DNA of 64,000 bases from Paragorgia papillata (lineage: Eukaryota > Cnidaria > Anthozoa > Scleralcyonacea > Coralliidae): positions 6,496,501-6,560,500 of the forward strand of contig JAWNZC010000322.1 of assembly GCA_035771165.1 (NCBI GenBank), given 5' to 3'. The notes below the pieces were generated by a model. It saw only the letters and a program-made list of their open reading frames with translations. It was not told the DNA's origin and made no database searches. The number at the start of each line of letters is the position of its first letter. Positions within the stretch are counted from its first letter, which is position 1. Below are positions 44,765 to 55,971 of this stretch, piece by piece. The position numbers were made by a program, and so were the translations under genes.

Positions 44765-45271
44765 CTTAGTAATCCCGGCCTCAGCTTTAATTCCTGGTTT
44801 GCCGTGGGAAGTCAAGAGATTTTAATTGCCCGACAGAAATTCTGGTTTGCCCTGGGAAGTTGGGCAGGTGATTTTGCATGGGAGCCCTGTTAAATGGTAG
44901 TGATCGAGGGGCAAATCACTTTAAGAATCTCGTACACGTTGCCAAAAAATCCTTAAAAATCCATAAAATCTTTGGAAAATTAATAATTACTTTAAAAAAG
45001 ATCCCCCCCAAATTTTCCAATAGGAAAAAAATCCAATGAGAAAATTCAAGGATTTTTAAAAATCGAAAAATCTCGTAGTGCAGATATATCGGTATCACAC
45101 GATGTATAGTAACTGTAACAGTAACAAATTGTAAAATTTCGGTTAGGTTTTATGAGGTGGTGTATCTCTAGATGTGCGCACTACTTATACTATCCCACAA
45201 GCATGCAGATGTCACCGGCAATTGCTTGGGTATATATATAAGTGGTGTTCACACATCTAGATTGTTCCAAG

Positions 45272-45317
45272 TTACACTGATGAGCTCAGTGTAGTACACC
45301 GAAACACGTGTCTGTAG
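45272..45317 (+). ncRNA. Hammerhead ribozyme-like motif, plus strand, unit 2
   Basis: Counterpart of 11003-11048, identical in the core: CTGATGA, GAAA, CACGTG stem III, GTC. It has the same weak stem II. Confidence 0.55.
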
Positions 45318-45402
45318 ATTGAGCTATTTACGCTCCTTCAGTTCTGTGTTGTTGAACGTGGGTGTCCGTTAGCGCTAATGCTATATATATATATAGTTCA
45401 AT

Positions 45403-45446
45403 CTACAGACACGGTGTTTCGCTGTTACAACAGCTCATCAGTGTAG
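45403..45446 (-). ncRNA. Hammerhead ribozyme (type I), minus strand, unit 2
   Basis: Counterpart of 11134-11176 with one extra base in the stem II loop. Stem II is GCTGTT/AACAGC or GCTGT/ACAGC with a TGTA tetraloop, so pairing is kept or improved. All core residues are unchanged. Confidence 0.8.
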
Positions 45447-45564
45447 CTTGGAACAATCTGAATGAATTTCATCAATTATATATATATATATTCAAACAAA
45501 CAAAGTGTTGTTCGCGAAATGTCGAAAAGTGCTCAATACCGTAAAGATAGAGCGAATATACTAT

Positions 45565-45712
45565 AAGTGGGTTACCTCAAATGTTGATGGTCGCTATATA
45601 CTGTCAGTTTCACGCTGGGCGATCACGCTGGGCGATCTCGCTGGCCTGAAGATCGCCCAGCGTGAAACTGACAGTAGCGACCATCAACATTTGAGGTAAG
45701 CCCACTTATTGT
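45565..45712. repeat. Near-perfect palindrome, unit 2
   Basis: Counterpart of 11296-11441; the left arm has lost a C near 45575. Confidence 0.8.
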
Positions 45713-45810
45713 ATATATATATATTATATAATGGGCTTATCCATTATACATAAACAAGCAATCAAACCACCCACCAAGCATTTTAAGACAGCTACCTACA
45801 TCAATCAACA

Positions 45811-46773
45811 AGCGGCATTTCCCTCCTCTCGTCTGACGAGCAGACATTCCATGAAACCGCACCAATTTACCAAGATGCATTAAGGCGCAGCAATTTCAAC
45901 CATGAGCTAAACTACACACAAGAAACACCACAGCAAACACGCAGAAATAGACACCGCAATATCATCTGGTTTAAACCCTCCATTTAACAAAAATGTCAAA
46001 ACAAACATAGGACGCAATTTTCTTAGCCTTATTGACAAGCACTTTCCACCAGGACACAAGCTTCACAAACTTTTTAACAGAAACACAGTCAAAATTAGCT
46101 ATAGTTGCATGAACAACGTCAAGTCCATTATCACGAAACATAATTCACGCACAATCAGGAAAAGCAAGCCACGAAGCATAGTTACAAGCAGTTGCAATTG
46201 CAGGATTAAGGACAATTGCCCCCTACGTAGGCAATGCATGACAAACAACATAGTATACAAGGCATCTATTTCCATAAGCAACACGAACATCACTAAGCAA
46301 TACATTGGCATGACAGCAAGTACATTTAAAGAGCGATATCGTAACCATACTAAATCTTTCCAGAATAAAAAGTATTCAAATGAGACGGAACTTTCGAAAT
46401 ACATTTGGAATCTAAAAGAAAAAAAACAAAGTTTCGACATAAACCTGGTCTATACTAAAACACTCAATTTCCTACACGGGAGGATCAAAAAGATGCAATT
46501 TATGTTTGGATGAAAAACTTTTCATCATGAAGGCAGACAAACAACTCTTACTAAACAAAAAGATCAGAAATAGTTTCGACGTGTCGGCACAAAAATAGAT
46601 TTCGGATCAACAACCTAAACAATCAAAGGAATGCGCGCAACGTTTCGACGCCCACACCCACGCTCCAAATGAATCCGCCGGACGTTTCGACGCCCACACC
46701 CACGCCCCAACTAACGCATTTAAGCAGCCCACTAACCGATATTTTTCAGTCGCCTGATGATCCCGTTTTAGGG
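45811..46773 (+). pseudogene. Penelope-like GIY-YIG domain, unit 2 (frameshifted)
   Basis: Counterpart of 11540-12499. The GIY-YIG signature QYIGMTASTFKERYRNH is intact (about 46300-46347), but single extra A residues near 45974, 46441 and 46557 break the frame that is open in unit 1. All three lie in short A runs, so a sequencing error is a real alternative. Confidence 0.85.
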
Positions 46774-46859
46774 TGAAACCTCTGGTAGCGAAGACTTTAA
46801 GGTAAAACTATACTTTATACTTTGTATTTTGCTCTATCTATATATGGTATTGAGCACTC

Positions 46860-47982
46860 TCTAAACATTTCGTGAACCATAACTCACTTATATATATATA
46901 TATATATATATATATCATTAGCGCTAACGGACACCCACGTTATATATATATATATTGATAATATAGCTACTAATGGTATATGAGCTATCTTGTAATCTGA
47001 TTGGCTGCATTACTAACTGTATATCAGCTCATATACAGCGAGTAGTGAAAAACAAAATGGCGGCGTAGTTTTCTTAAACTATTGCAGATGAAACTGTCTG
47101 GTTTTTTCAATGTATAACTCAGAAAAACTTGAGCTAAGAAAGGGAAAACTATCAATTAACACAAAATACACAACCCAAATGCACAATTTACAAAGTTAAG
47201 ATGGTAAATCCACTTTAAAAACCGTCTTAAGAGTTTACAAAACCCAATTTGAATTGTCAGGTTGACAATAATGTTTTGTCAGACAAATTAAAATCCACAA
47301 TAATTGAACTAACAACACATATTTATGAGTACAACCATTATTATTACTCAGCAAAGTGGGTTTTTGAAATAATTAATCATTATGGATTAAAACTGTGTTA
47401 TTTTTTCAGGTTAGAAAATATTGAAAAACAACGCGTAATTTTCCGCGCTATTAATTATATTTTTAGCTTCTTCGTCCATTTAAAAAGCCAAAGATTCACA
47501 ACCACGACAGATTAAGAAATAAATCACCCACCTTTTGACTTTTTAAAGCTGTTTTTATTCTTCATTCAATCTTTTCAACGTATTTTTTGGCTCTGAGAAA
47601 AAATTCTGAAGCTGTTTTCAACTCAGCAAGAAACTTTAAAACATCAATAAAACATACATCTTCAGCGATTCTTTATAGAGCTGGCGGACTTCATAAAACG
47701 AAATGTTTGTAGATTTCCATGACCATGTGTTTGACAGTCTTGTTTATTTTATTGCCAAGTGTTCGTGCCGTACGCTATAGAAAGCTACAACAGTGATTGT
47801 CTAGGAATATTATTATTATTGTAGTTCAGAACTACAATAAGACTCTTACATATAATAATTTTGGCATGCATATAATAAATAGTAATCATATGATTTTGTT
47901 CGTACAATTAAGGATTTACACTACTCGTGATATTTGAAAATTATGCCAAATTGCACTCGCCTAACGGCTCGTGCAATTTTGG

Positions 47983-47994
<12 letters not shown>
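46860..47994. other. Non-coding stretch with TA repeats, unit 2
   Basis: Counterpart of 12590-13712, including the right inverted end of the Penelope-like element near 46916-46940. Confidence 0.5.
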
Positions 47995-48027
<33 letters not shown>

Positions 48028-48185
48028 AAGTATAAAGTATAGTTTTACCTTAAAGTCTTCGTTGGGGGTGAAACCTCTGGTAGCGAAGACTTTAAGGTAA
48101 AACTATACTTTATACTTTGTATTTTGCTCTATCTATATGGTATTGAGCACTCTCTAACATTTCGTGAACCATAACTCACTTATAT
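47995..48185. repeat. Palindrome of Penelope-like 3' ends, only in unit 2
   Basis: A long TA run is followed by ACAAAGTATAAAGTATAG and an inverted copy ending CTATACTTTATACTTTGT. The centre keeps the GTGAAACCTCTGGTAGCG sequence seen at the Penelope-like 3' end near 46.8 kb. Then the rest of that 3' end (TATTGAGCACTCTCTAACAT) and another TA run follow. Unit 1 has only a short TA run here (about 13713). Confidence 0.85.
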
Positions 48186-48267
48186 ATATATATATATATT
48201 TATTGATATTCACTTAAAACTGAACATACATTGCCCGTAGGCAATCTTCAGGCAAAAGTGGAATCCG

Positions 48268-48765
48268 TTAGTTCATTGAACTGTTTGCTGACGCATGCGC
48301 ATAGTCTTGCGAAAGCTGGCGTGACTTTTTTTTCTTCTTCGCGCGGTGGATATTTCCCGCCAAAAATCTTCTCTGGTGGCGGCACTTGGAAAAAACTTCA
48401 CATCTTTTGTTTAGCAGATTCTTCTTGTCGGCTTTAATGATGTACAACTTCTCGTAGTTGCAAAGATTACATCGCTTTCCCCCGGTTGCGTACGATGCAG
48501 CACGTCTTAAGATTGACCAGCTAATGTTATAAGGCCGTCCGCTTTGCTTCAAACCCCACACATATTTCGACAATTCCGTTTCGTTCGAGTACGTCGTGTT
48601 TTTAAGGGACTTCTGATGGTTTCTAAAGCGTTCATTGAAACTATTGGCGGTCATGCCGATATATCTCTTTGTTTCACCATTATCTCTTGCAACCACCTTC
48701 TCTTGGTATACGACGCTGCTGATCAAGCAATTACCTCGTAGTGGACATTCGTCTTTCTTTCTGCA
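48268..48765 (-). pseudogene. Second Penelope-like GIY-YIG fragment, unit 2
   Basis: Counterpart of 13802-14270 but with the 22 bases that unit 1 lacks, so the CPLRGNCLISSVVYQ segment (about 48705-48750) and the following RYIGMTANSFNERFRNH are in one frame on the minus strand. The fragment starts mid-protein next to a TA microsatellite (about 48808-48838). It is 5'-truncated, with no reverse transcriptase. Confidence 0.82.
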
Positions 48766-48806
48766 GTTGCATTTGTTTTCTGGTGGAGTCGCTGGTTTAT
48801 CTGTCT

Positions 48807-48839
<33 letters not shown>

Positions 48840-48960
48840 AAATACAGTAGATTAAAGAGATTAGTGCAATGTTTGCGAAAGAGCAATGCTTTCAGTGTTT
48901 TTGTGTTTTTGTTTGTCACTTACAGGCAGTTATTTTTGTTTATTGTTTATTGTTTTTTAG

Positions 48961-49460
48961 GTTTAAAGAAAGACTTTTTTGAAGCAGACTTCATTCCCTA
49001 TCCAATGGCCTCACTTGGGATGTACCATTATCTCCCCAGCACTGGTGTTGTTGGTCCTGATGAAATAAGTTGTGGTGAACACACGGATTGGGGAGTACTT
49101 ACAATCCTAATGCAAGACAACGTTGGGGGACTGGAGATAAGAGATGAAAATGACCAGTGGATCCAAGCAGCTCCAATTCCTGGAACATTTGTTATTAATT
49201 TGGGAGATATGCTGGAAGTATGGACGAATGGTGCTTACAAAGCTACAAAACATCGCGTCAGGAAAGCACAAAGTGGAAGCGATCGCTTGTCTGTTGCATT
49301 CTTCTTTGATCCGTGCCTAGAGAGTGTGATCAAGCCAATAAAACTGGAAAAACCTCTAATAACGTTAAAGGATAGACAACGAAATTCCAACATCACAATA
49401 CCTGTAACATATGGAGAATATTGTTCAGAGAAGGTCAGAGGCACATTTTTCAACATTTGA
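48961..49460 (+). CDS. 2OG-Fe(II) oxygenase exon 2, gene copy B (intact)
   Basis: The exon begins GT after AG at 48959-48960 and ends with TGA at 49458-49460. With exon 1 (31098-31596) the coding length is 999 nt, 332 residues plus stop. In joined numbering the iron ligands are His207 and Asp209 (EHTDWG) and His264 (TKHRV). Arg275 and Ser277 (DRLS) are the expected 2-oxoglutarate contacts. Residues about 180-285 are the double-stranded beta-helix core. All expected catalytic residues are present and the splice phase fits, so this copy looks functional. Closest family: isopenicillin-N-synthase-like oxygenases, probably cytosolic since no signal peptide is seen. Confidence 0.92.
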
Positions 49461-50999
49461 CCTGCAGTGAAACATACATGGAAAATCAATTTTTGTATTG
49501 ACTATACTAATTGACTATTCAGATTTTTTAGTAGCATGCAGCTAAGGTATACATGTAGGTCCTGTGATTTGCGCTCAAACTCGATGCGGTACAAAGGTCG
49601 TGCAAGGCCAGAGGTGCAAAACCTTTGACATGTAGCTGCGTATCACATGCATGTAGTGTTATTTTATCGATAATAATATAACAATAGAGTTGATGTTCGC
49701 GGGCATAAATATGTTTTTGGCTCGACTCAGGCTCATTTTAGCCCGAGCCGAAGGCGAGGGTTAAAATTAGCTCTGAGAAGGGCCATATTTTGAATTAAAA
49801 TAATTAAAATAATAATTTTAGTGGGCATTTAGAAGAAAATCATAGACAGTATACGGTAAACAGTATCTTGAACAGTACCGCCTTTGCGTCGGCGTGTATT
49901 TCATTGCAACAAATATTTAAATAACTCATAACTTACATTTAACTTCGCAGAAAAACGCAACATTTGTCATCAAAACAATCTTTGCTGCAAAGTATTGACA
50001 AGAAAAGTATAAAATCCCATAAACCGAATAGTGATTTAGAACTGTTAAAACTGATAGGCTCAGATCAGTAAAAATGAAATATATACAGTAGCCCGCTGAA
50101 TTCTCCATTTTAGCCAGCAAAATACCCCACAATGCCCGATAAAATTATTATAATTGTCAGTAATATGCTTGCATGGTCATATAGTCGTGGTGTAATGTCT
50201 ATATCACTTTGCGCAAGTAAACACGCAGTCATTGTTGTGTAATATATCGCAAGTAACATCATTATGTAATCAGTTTATAGTTAGAGAATAGCAACTTTGC
50301 TTTCCGGCTTTACACTTGTTTAGCAGACGTGGCGCTTGAGGTGTGTCTGGTCCCAGAGGTTTTCTCTCCCATAATGTAATTATAGCGGTAAGACGAAAGA
50401 GGAGAGAAAACCTCTTGTATGAAGCGATACGATGATTGATCAAACCGCTCCAATAGAATTCTAGCTGAAAAGAACGTGTTCGCCATTTCTGATTGGATAA
50501 CCCTCAAACAGAGTTTTGATTCGCTAAACTCCTCATTATTACTAGGCTGATATGATTGGTGTATCAGATTAGCCTATGACATTTGTAGCCAAATATAGCC
50601 TGAATTACATGAAAGTGAGGTTCGTACCGCTTCCTACCAGAGGTTTTCTCTCCGCTCCTGTCTTACCGCTATAAAATAACGGGAGAAAAACCTCTGGATC
50701 CAGAGTACTGGCTGGCTGTATATATAACATTTTATACAGACTAATTTTATCGGTGTGAAAATTTGTGTCCATACTGATAAATGTTTCTTAAATTCATTAA
50801 CGATTTGTGACGTGAACTTGTGCCTTGGAGAAAAGTCTTGTATTCAAACTTACAGTTAACGCCTCGTGACTTGAGCTTCAGAGACACAAAGGCCGTAGGA
50901 AAATGTTGCATGTTAGAGTCTAGGGCTAATGGTGAGCACTACAGGCGTGGGGAATTTCTAGGGAGTCCGGGCATCTGTAACAGAAACTTTGGGTATGAG
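49461..50999. other. Non-coding stretch with fold-back repeats, unit 2
   Basis: Counterpart of 14973-16477. A complete small palindrome CAGAGGTTTTCTCTCC...GGGAGAAAAACCTCTG lies at about 50637-50696, where unit 1 has lost the right half. Confidence 0.5.
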
Positions 51000-51092
51000 C
51001 AGTGGCAGATTAACTATAAGGGCAACTGGGGCACGTGCCCCAGGGCCCCAAGCTCCTAAGCGCCCCGCTCAAATTTGAAACGCAGAAGGAAC

Positions 51093-51721
51093 AAGAAACT
51101 ATTTCTAAAAAGAAATAGCTGTTTCGTTCCCGTCAGCCTCTTACAAGAGGGTGTTGCATGCCGATTGGGGGCAATCATGACGAAATTTAGCTCGGCCAAT
51201 TCCCGCCAGTGGTCTGACGCGGCAAGGCCTACAATTTTGGAAGCAAAATTTTTTTATGGTTACGCTGTCGCGGAGAGGTAACGTTCTGCGTATAAGTACA
51301 ATTGGTTGTTGGCCTACGGGGGAACTGAATTTGAAACAGATTGAATTTGAACTTGATTTCTCAAACTCATTAATAATTCATGAGATAATCAATCAATCAG
51401 AAGCGGTGAATTGCACCACGTGAAGGGACTTGAAATACCAGGGAAGTACTGGGCAGAGGACTTGAAATATTATTTCCAGTCCAAGGACTTGAAATATTAC
51501 GTCAAGAACCATTTGAATAAATAAAACAAATCAATTGTTCACACATTTCCACACACTTCCTTTAATTTATCACTCAATTTAATTCACAACTCTCTATGAC
51601 ATGTTTTACTTGTAATTATGAATAGTTACATTGCAAGCGCCACTTATATTTATTGGCCGATACCCGTCGATTTCAAATTCTGATCGCTGATCTGCACTAA
51701 AAAGATGACGATCCACTCTTC
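51093..51721. other. Non-coding 3' flank of the Crypton recombinase
   Basis: Contains short repeats of GGACTTGAAATA (about 51427, 51460, 51484), but no gene. Confidence 0.4.
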
Positions 51722-52905
51722 TTATTTATTTTCACTAGTATCAAATTTCCCTTCAACTGGGCCTAGTACCTTAGAAACAACCTGCTCCTGCTCTTCACTG
51801 ACTTTTTGATAGTCGAAAAGTGCACTAGAAATATGACCAGTACGACTACGGATAAGCTTTTCTTCGACACCCTCTTGAAACAGTTTTGTAGCACATGTAA
51901 TACGTAAACTATGACTTGTTTTCTTTTCAACTCCAATTGCTTCACACAGAGTCGGCACTATTTTGGCCAAGCTATGAACTCCTACAGCGGTATTTCTATA
52001 ACCGAATTTGCTTTCGAATGGTTGAAAATAAAAAGCGGTAGCGCTTACACTCAATTCACGTACAAGCTCAAAATACATTTTGACTAAACAACGACCGTGA
52101 TCGTCTCCTGATTTATGACAGATATGTGTAACCACTTTGCGCTTTTTTTGTCAGATCCTTTAGGCCACCGTGATCGGTTTTACAAATGTTCTCAGTATAC
52201 TTAATGACGTTATCTCCGAGTTCAAAATCTTCAAGTCTTAGCAACCTATGCTCACTAGCCCTGAGACCAAATAGTTTTCCGTTATAAAAATATAACGTAT
52301 GCATCAAAGTCTTGGCTGATTTCGTGCCAAGAAGTCCTTGTTCCCACATCTTCTCTTCTTCGGTATCAGAAAATGCTTTTCGTTCTGTGCTTCGTGTTCG
52401 TAATGCCTTCAGATTGTACATCTTTCATTTCAGCGTCCAGGAGTCTACGCAGGCCACTAAAACTACATTAAAAGCACACATTAGACAACAATAACAGTCA
52501 AATATAGCTGTTTTAATTTGAAATCACAATGTTAAACATACACGTTGTTGCCTTTCTCCAACATGTTCACGTCGGTTCTGCCATGTGCTTCCAAATGTCG
52601 CTTCAAACTTGCCACGATCTGGTAAAGTGTTTTACCCGGATACCGTTTGGAACTCTTGTCTCTCACCTCTTGGATAAATTTTCCAACCCAGAAACTCAGC
52701 GATATAGGTCTTAGGTCCACCAACTTACACTCAAGACTCTGGACGTAATCCAGGTTAACTCCGGTCAAACTTGTCACTTCTGAACCTGCCGACTTATTCT
52801 TTCTTGCATATTTCCACTCATCAAATAATTTAACGGCCCATGCGTTTTTGTAGCGTGTCGATATTGGAATGGCTTTCTCTAACAAGTCTCGTTCTTCCCC
52901 TGCAT
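51722..52905 (-). pseudogene. Crypton-type tyrosine recombinase (ZMYM2/KIAA1958-like), frameshifted
   Basis: Minus strand. The N-terminal SAM-like DNA-binding part is at 52905-52532 (ISTRYKNAWAVKLFDEW; FIQEVRDKSSKRYPGKTLY). A probable intron follows (about 52530-52460), then the catalytic half: Arg I in FGLRASEHRLLRL (about 52260), HSLR with His and Arg II (about 51905), TGH (about 51830) and the nucleophile Tyr in FDYQK (about 51808). These are the R, H-x-x-R, H, Y residues of tyrosine recombinases. Frame breaks occur near 52390 and at a poly-A/T run near 52140-52150. Cryptons insert through a recombinase without terminal inverted repeats, which fits the absence of TIRs. The catalytic set is complete if the two slips are errors. 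Confidence 0.87.
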
Positions 52906-52959
52906 TAATGCACTAATTCATTTTGGGAATACACTAAGTGATTTTGAGAAGTCATGTGA

Positions 52960-53062
52960 AGGCCTCCAATTCGGACTAGACCGGGTTTTCAAGTACGAGG
53001 AATTCGTTCCAGTCCGAGTACTTGAAAAACCCGGTCTAGTCCTCATTGTCGGCCTTTACATA
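52960..53062. repeat. Hairpin MITE
   Basis: GGACTAGACCGGGTTTTCAA at the left and TTGAAAAACCCGGTCTAGTC at the right, with flanking GGCC words also inverted. Confidence 0.8.
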
Positions 53063-54200
53063 TTACGTCATTCAATGGAGTCGTTTTTCTTGATAATCGA
53101 GCGGGACAGTCACACTTCCTGTTTCTTTTACGCCTAGTTTATACGTCGGACAATCGTCGCATTTCAGATATTTACAGTAATTTAATCAATTAAATGGGGA
53201 GTAAATTCGTCTACGACGTTGTATCCCTGACATCCGTCGTGATCAGACTGAAATGCGACGTCACGGCGCAACGAATTAAATGTATAAATTTCCTGCTCTT
53301 AAATTTAATTTTTTGTGTTTTAATGTGCAAAACATTACATTTGTCTGAATTAATTTCGTCGTAAACGAAGTCGCATTGACAATCGACGAAGTTAATATGA
53401 ATAAATTTAATATGAATAAATAAATTTGTCTTTATAATTAAATGAGACGATTGTGCGATCTATAAACCAGGCCTTACCTGCTAGCGTCTCGCAATTTTCT
53501 TGAGAACGCAATTATTTTGGCAACGTTTTATTTGCCTCCTATATAAATGTACATGTGGCGTCAGTACGACGGAAATTTTGCAGTTATTTATATGTAGTTA
53601 ATTTATTATCGAGTCGGTTTTCTTTGTTCTTCCGAGGTCTTTATATCGCATAAAGACCTTGAATACTAATTAGATACGAAATGAAGAAAAAAACAAGGAA
53701 AATCTTTGTCTAAGGTGGAAAAAAAAGACAAAACTTTGTTGGAAAACCTCCTCGATAATAAATTAAGTCAGATAAATCCCTCGAACGTCGGGATGTATGC
53801 GATATAAACACTCGGACGCTGCGCGTCCTCGGGTCTTTATATAGCATACATCCCTCGTTCTCGGGATTAATTTATCTATTACATACATAAAATGTCGCTG
53901 TTTAGGAAAGCCGGCTACAATAGCGGTCATTTATGCCACCTATATTTAAGTTAAAATTTATTAAATAATCTTCAATCTGTGTATAATTCTTTCCAAAGTT
54001 TGTATTTGATCGGAATAAATACTGGAGTGATTGAGTAGCTTTTCCAAGGCCACTGACTCGACGCGACCTTTCGGAATGCTATTCGCCCAATCTCAATATC
54101 TTTATTATTACTCGGGCTACTGTCGTAGGCGAGCCTATGTTTCGAAATGGCAATCATTACGTCATCCCATCAGGCATTGCGAAACTGATGCGTGCATGCC
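53063..54200. other. Non-coding stretch with a fold-back near 53.8 kb
   Basis: GGGATGTATGCGATATAAA (53790) is inverted as TTTATATAGCATACATCCC (about 53836-53854) around CTCGGACGC...GCGTCCTCGG. No gene was recognised. Confidence 0.5.
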
Positions 54201-54204
54201 AAAT

Positions 54205-54602
54205 GCTTTGCTTTCCTGATGTCTGATTATGGTCTGATCAAGTCTTTCTCGTCTCGGATATGTTTTTGTGTGTTCACAGACATAGTTATTGGTCAGTAAT
54301 GTCGCTGGCAAGTATCTTGATATTATATACGCTTACAATCGCACATGCCGTTGATTATTAAAGTGAACTTGCAAGTGACCCCCGGTAAACATGAAGCTGT
54401 GTTGATATTTAATACCCGAAGAGACTTGACATATGAACGATGAACATGTGTGGAAATAATACTTTCTTTCTTTGCTTTCCTGATGTCTGACAAAGTATTT
54501 CTCGTCTCGGATGTGTTCTGTATGTTCACATACATAATTATTGGTCAGGAATGTCGCTGGCAAGTATCTTGATATTATATACGCTTACAATCGCACACGC
54601 TT
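54205..54602. repeat. Direct repeat, two copies about 267 bp apart
   Basis: CTTTCCTGATGTCTGA occurs at about 54209 and 54474. Both are followed by TCTCGTCTCGGAT and, later, by TGTCGCTGGCAAGTATCTTG, then TATACGCTTACAATCGCAC. The two copies are diverged, so this is an older duplication than the large one. Confidence 0.8.
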
Positions 54603-55798
54603 GACGCATACGAAACGCTGTTGTACATGTGTGCAATCGTGTTTTGTTATGGCAAATTGTGTTTTCTATCGGAGAATTGGATTGTGTTTTGACTTAATTT
54701 TGTCTGTGACCAATGTGTTTAATAGACTTTAGATCTTATTAGCACTGCATGTGACAACCTGCGTATGTATATGATTGCAGCTTCGATAACACTTCAGTAC
54801 CTTTTTATACTCAAAACACTGACCTTCACGTACTATATATAGCACTGTGATTTTGCAGTAGCCCGAGTGAACGCCTGACCAGGCGTCCGCGTCTTGTTAA
54901 ATCTAAAGCGCCAACGAGCAGTTAGAATGCAATTTCGGAGAATTCAAAGAGGGGAAAGTTCCTACAGTACTATTGTATGATTCACTTCACACGGGATTGT
55001 TTACGTCGTTCAGCTAATTGTGCTAGATCTAGATCAGCAATATTATTTCACTTCGTTTTGGCGTTTAACCACGCCTACAACTAAATTTTTTATGCGGAAT
55101 TTTGATTTCATTGGATAAGATCAAAGTTTTGGCTTATGCTGCCAACAACACTGCACTGCGATTGGACTATTTTCATCTGTGATGACAGTTTCTATTGTGA
55201 CGTCAATGGAAAGCTAACACAGTAACAGTTTCGTTCCTGCGGGGAACGAAACAAAAAATAGGTACACCAGAGTGTACATGTGTCACTGCTTAATACATCT
55301 GAGTGGTTTTGCATAAACTGTGCATTGAAAGAACAGAGCGACGGATTACTACAACATTTTTTTGGCAAAAAATGTGTTGACGGAAATCGTCTTAAAGCTA
55401 TCGTCAGAGAGAAACGTATAAGGAACTTAAAAAAATTGGGCAACTTTATAAACAAATTAATGAGATTCGAAAATAGGAATATAACTCGCTATTTTTAACG
55501 TTGATGAGTAAACAAGGCGGGATGGGAATAATGCATGGTATTGGAAAAACGGATAAGATATGAATGTTGAAAATCGGTACTGTACTGTCAAGGATGTGAG
55601 CAGGAGTGGCAGAAGGTCTGGTCTATTTTGTGTTCGAGTATTACTGCCACCCCTTCCGATAGCCCGCGTTACTGTTTCTGGGCGGTAGCCATAAGAGATG
55701 TGGGCTCTGCAGTAGGAATGATTGCGCTTCGACATAGTCATTAAGTAAAGTGTGAACTAAAAGGTAAAGAGTCGAGGCTTTACTACATCATTGTTTTT
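54603..55798. other. Non-coding stretch
   Basis: Short open frames of 72-94 residues exist (for example 55280-55498 plus) without recognisable domains. A small hairpin GTTTCGTTCC/GGAACGAAAC lies at about 55229-55251. Confidence 0.35.
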
Positions 55799-55799
55799 A

Positions 55800-55905
55800 A
55801 CTTTTTTTTTAATTAATAATATGAACAGGTACAGGCAACTATAAAGTTTTAACTCTTTTTAATTAATAATATGAACGGATGAACAGGTACAGCAACTATA
55901 AAAAG
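55800..55905. repeat. Short direct repeat (~55 bp, two copies)
   Basis: TTTAATTAATAATATGAAC and then ACAGGTACAG-CAACTATAAA occur twice, at about 55809 and 55858. Confidence 0.7.
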
Positions 55906-55971
55906 TTCAATAATAAATTTCAAGAGCATAAAGTTCAATAAAACAAAAATAATGATAACATTAACCTAGCA

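Larger units (their letters stand above)
31597..48960 (+). other. Intron of oxygenase copy B (~17.4 kb)
   Basis: Starts GTAAGT and ends in a T-rich tract with AG at 48959-48960. It crosses the boundary between the two duplication units and contains complete copies of the Ty3, MITE and Penelope-like content of unit 2. The corresponding intron of copy A ends at 14468. Confidence 0.8.

Noticed and set aside
55280..55498. 72-residue frame beginning with a Cys-containing segment that hints at a zinc finger
   Set aside because: Only two Cys residues are suitably spaced and no further ligands follow.
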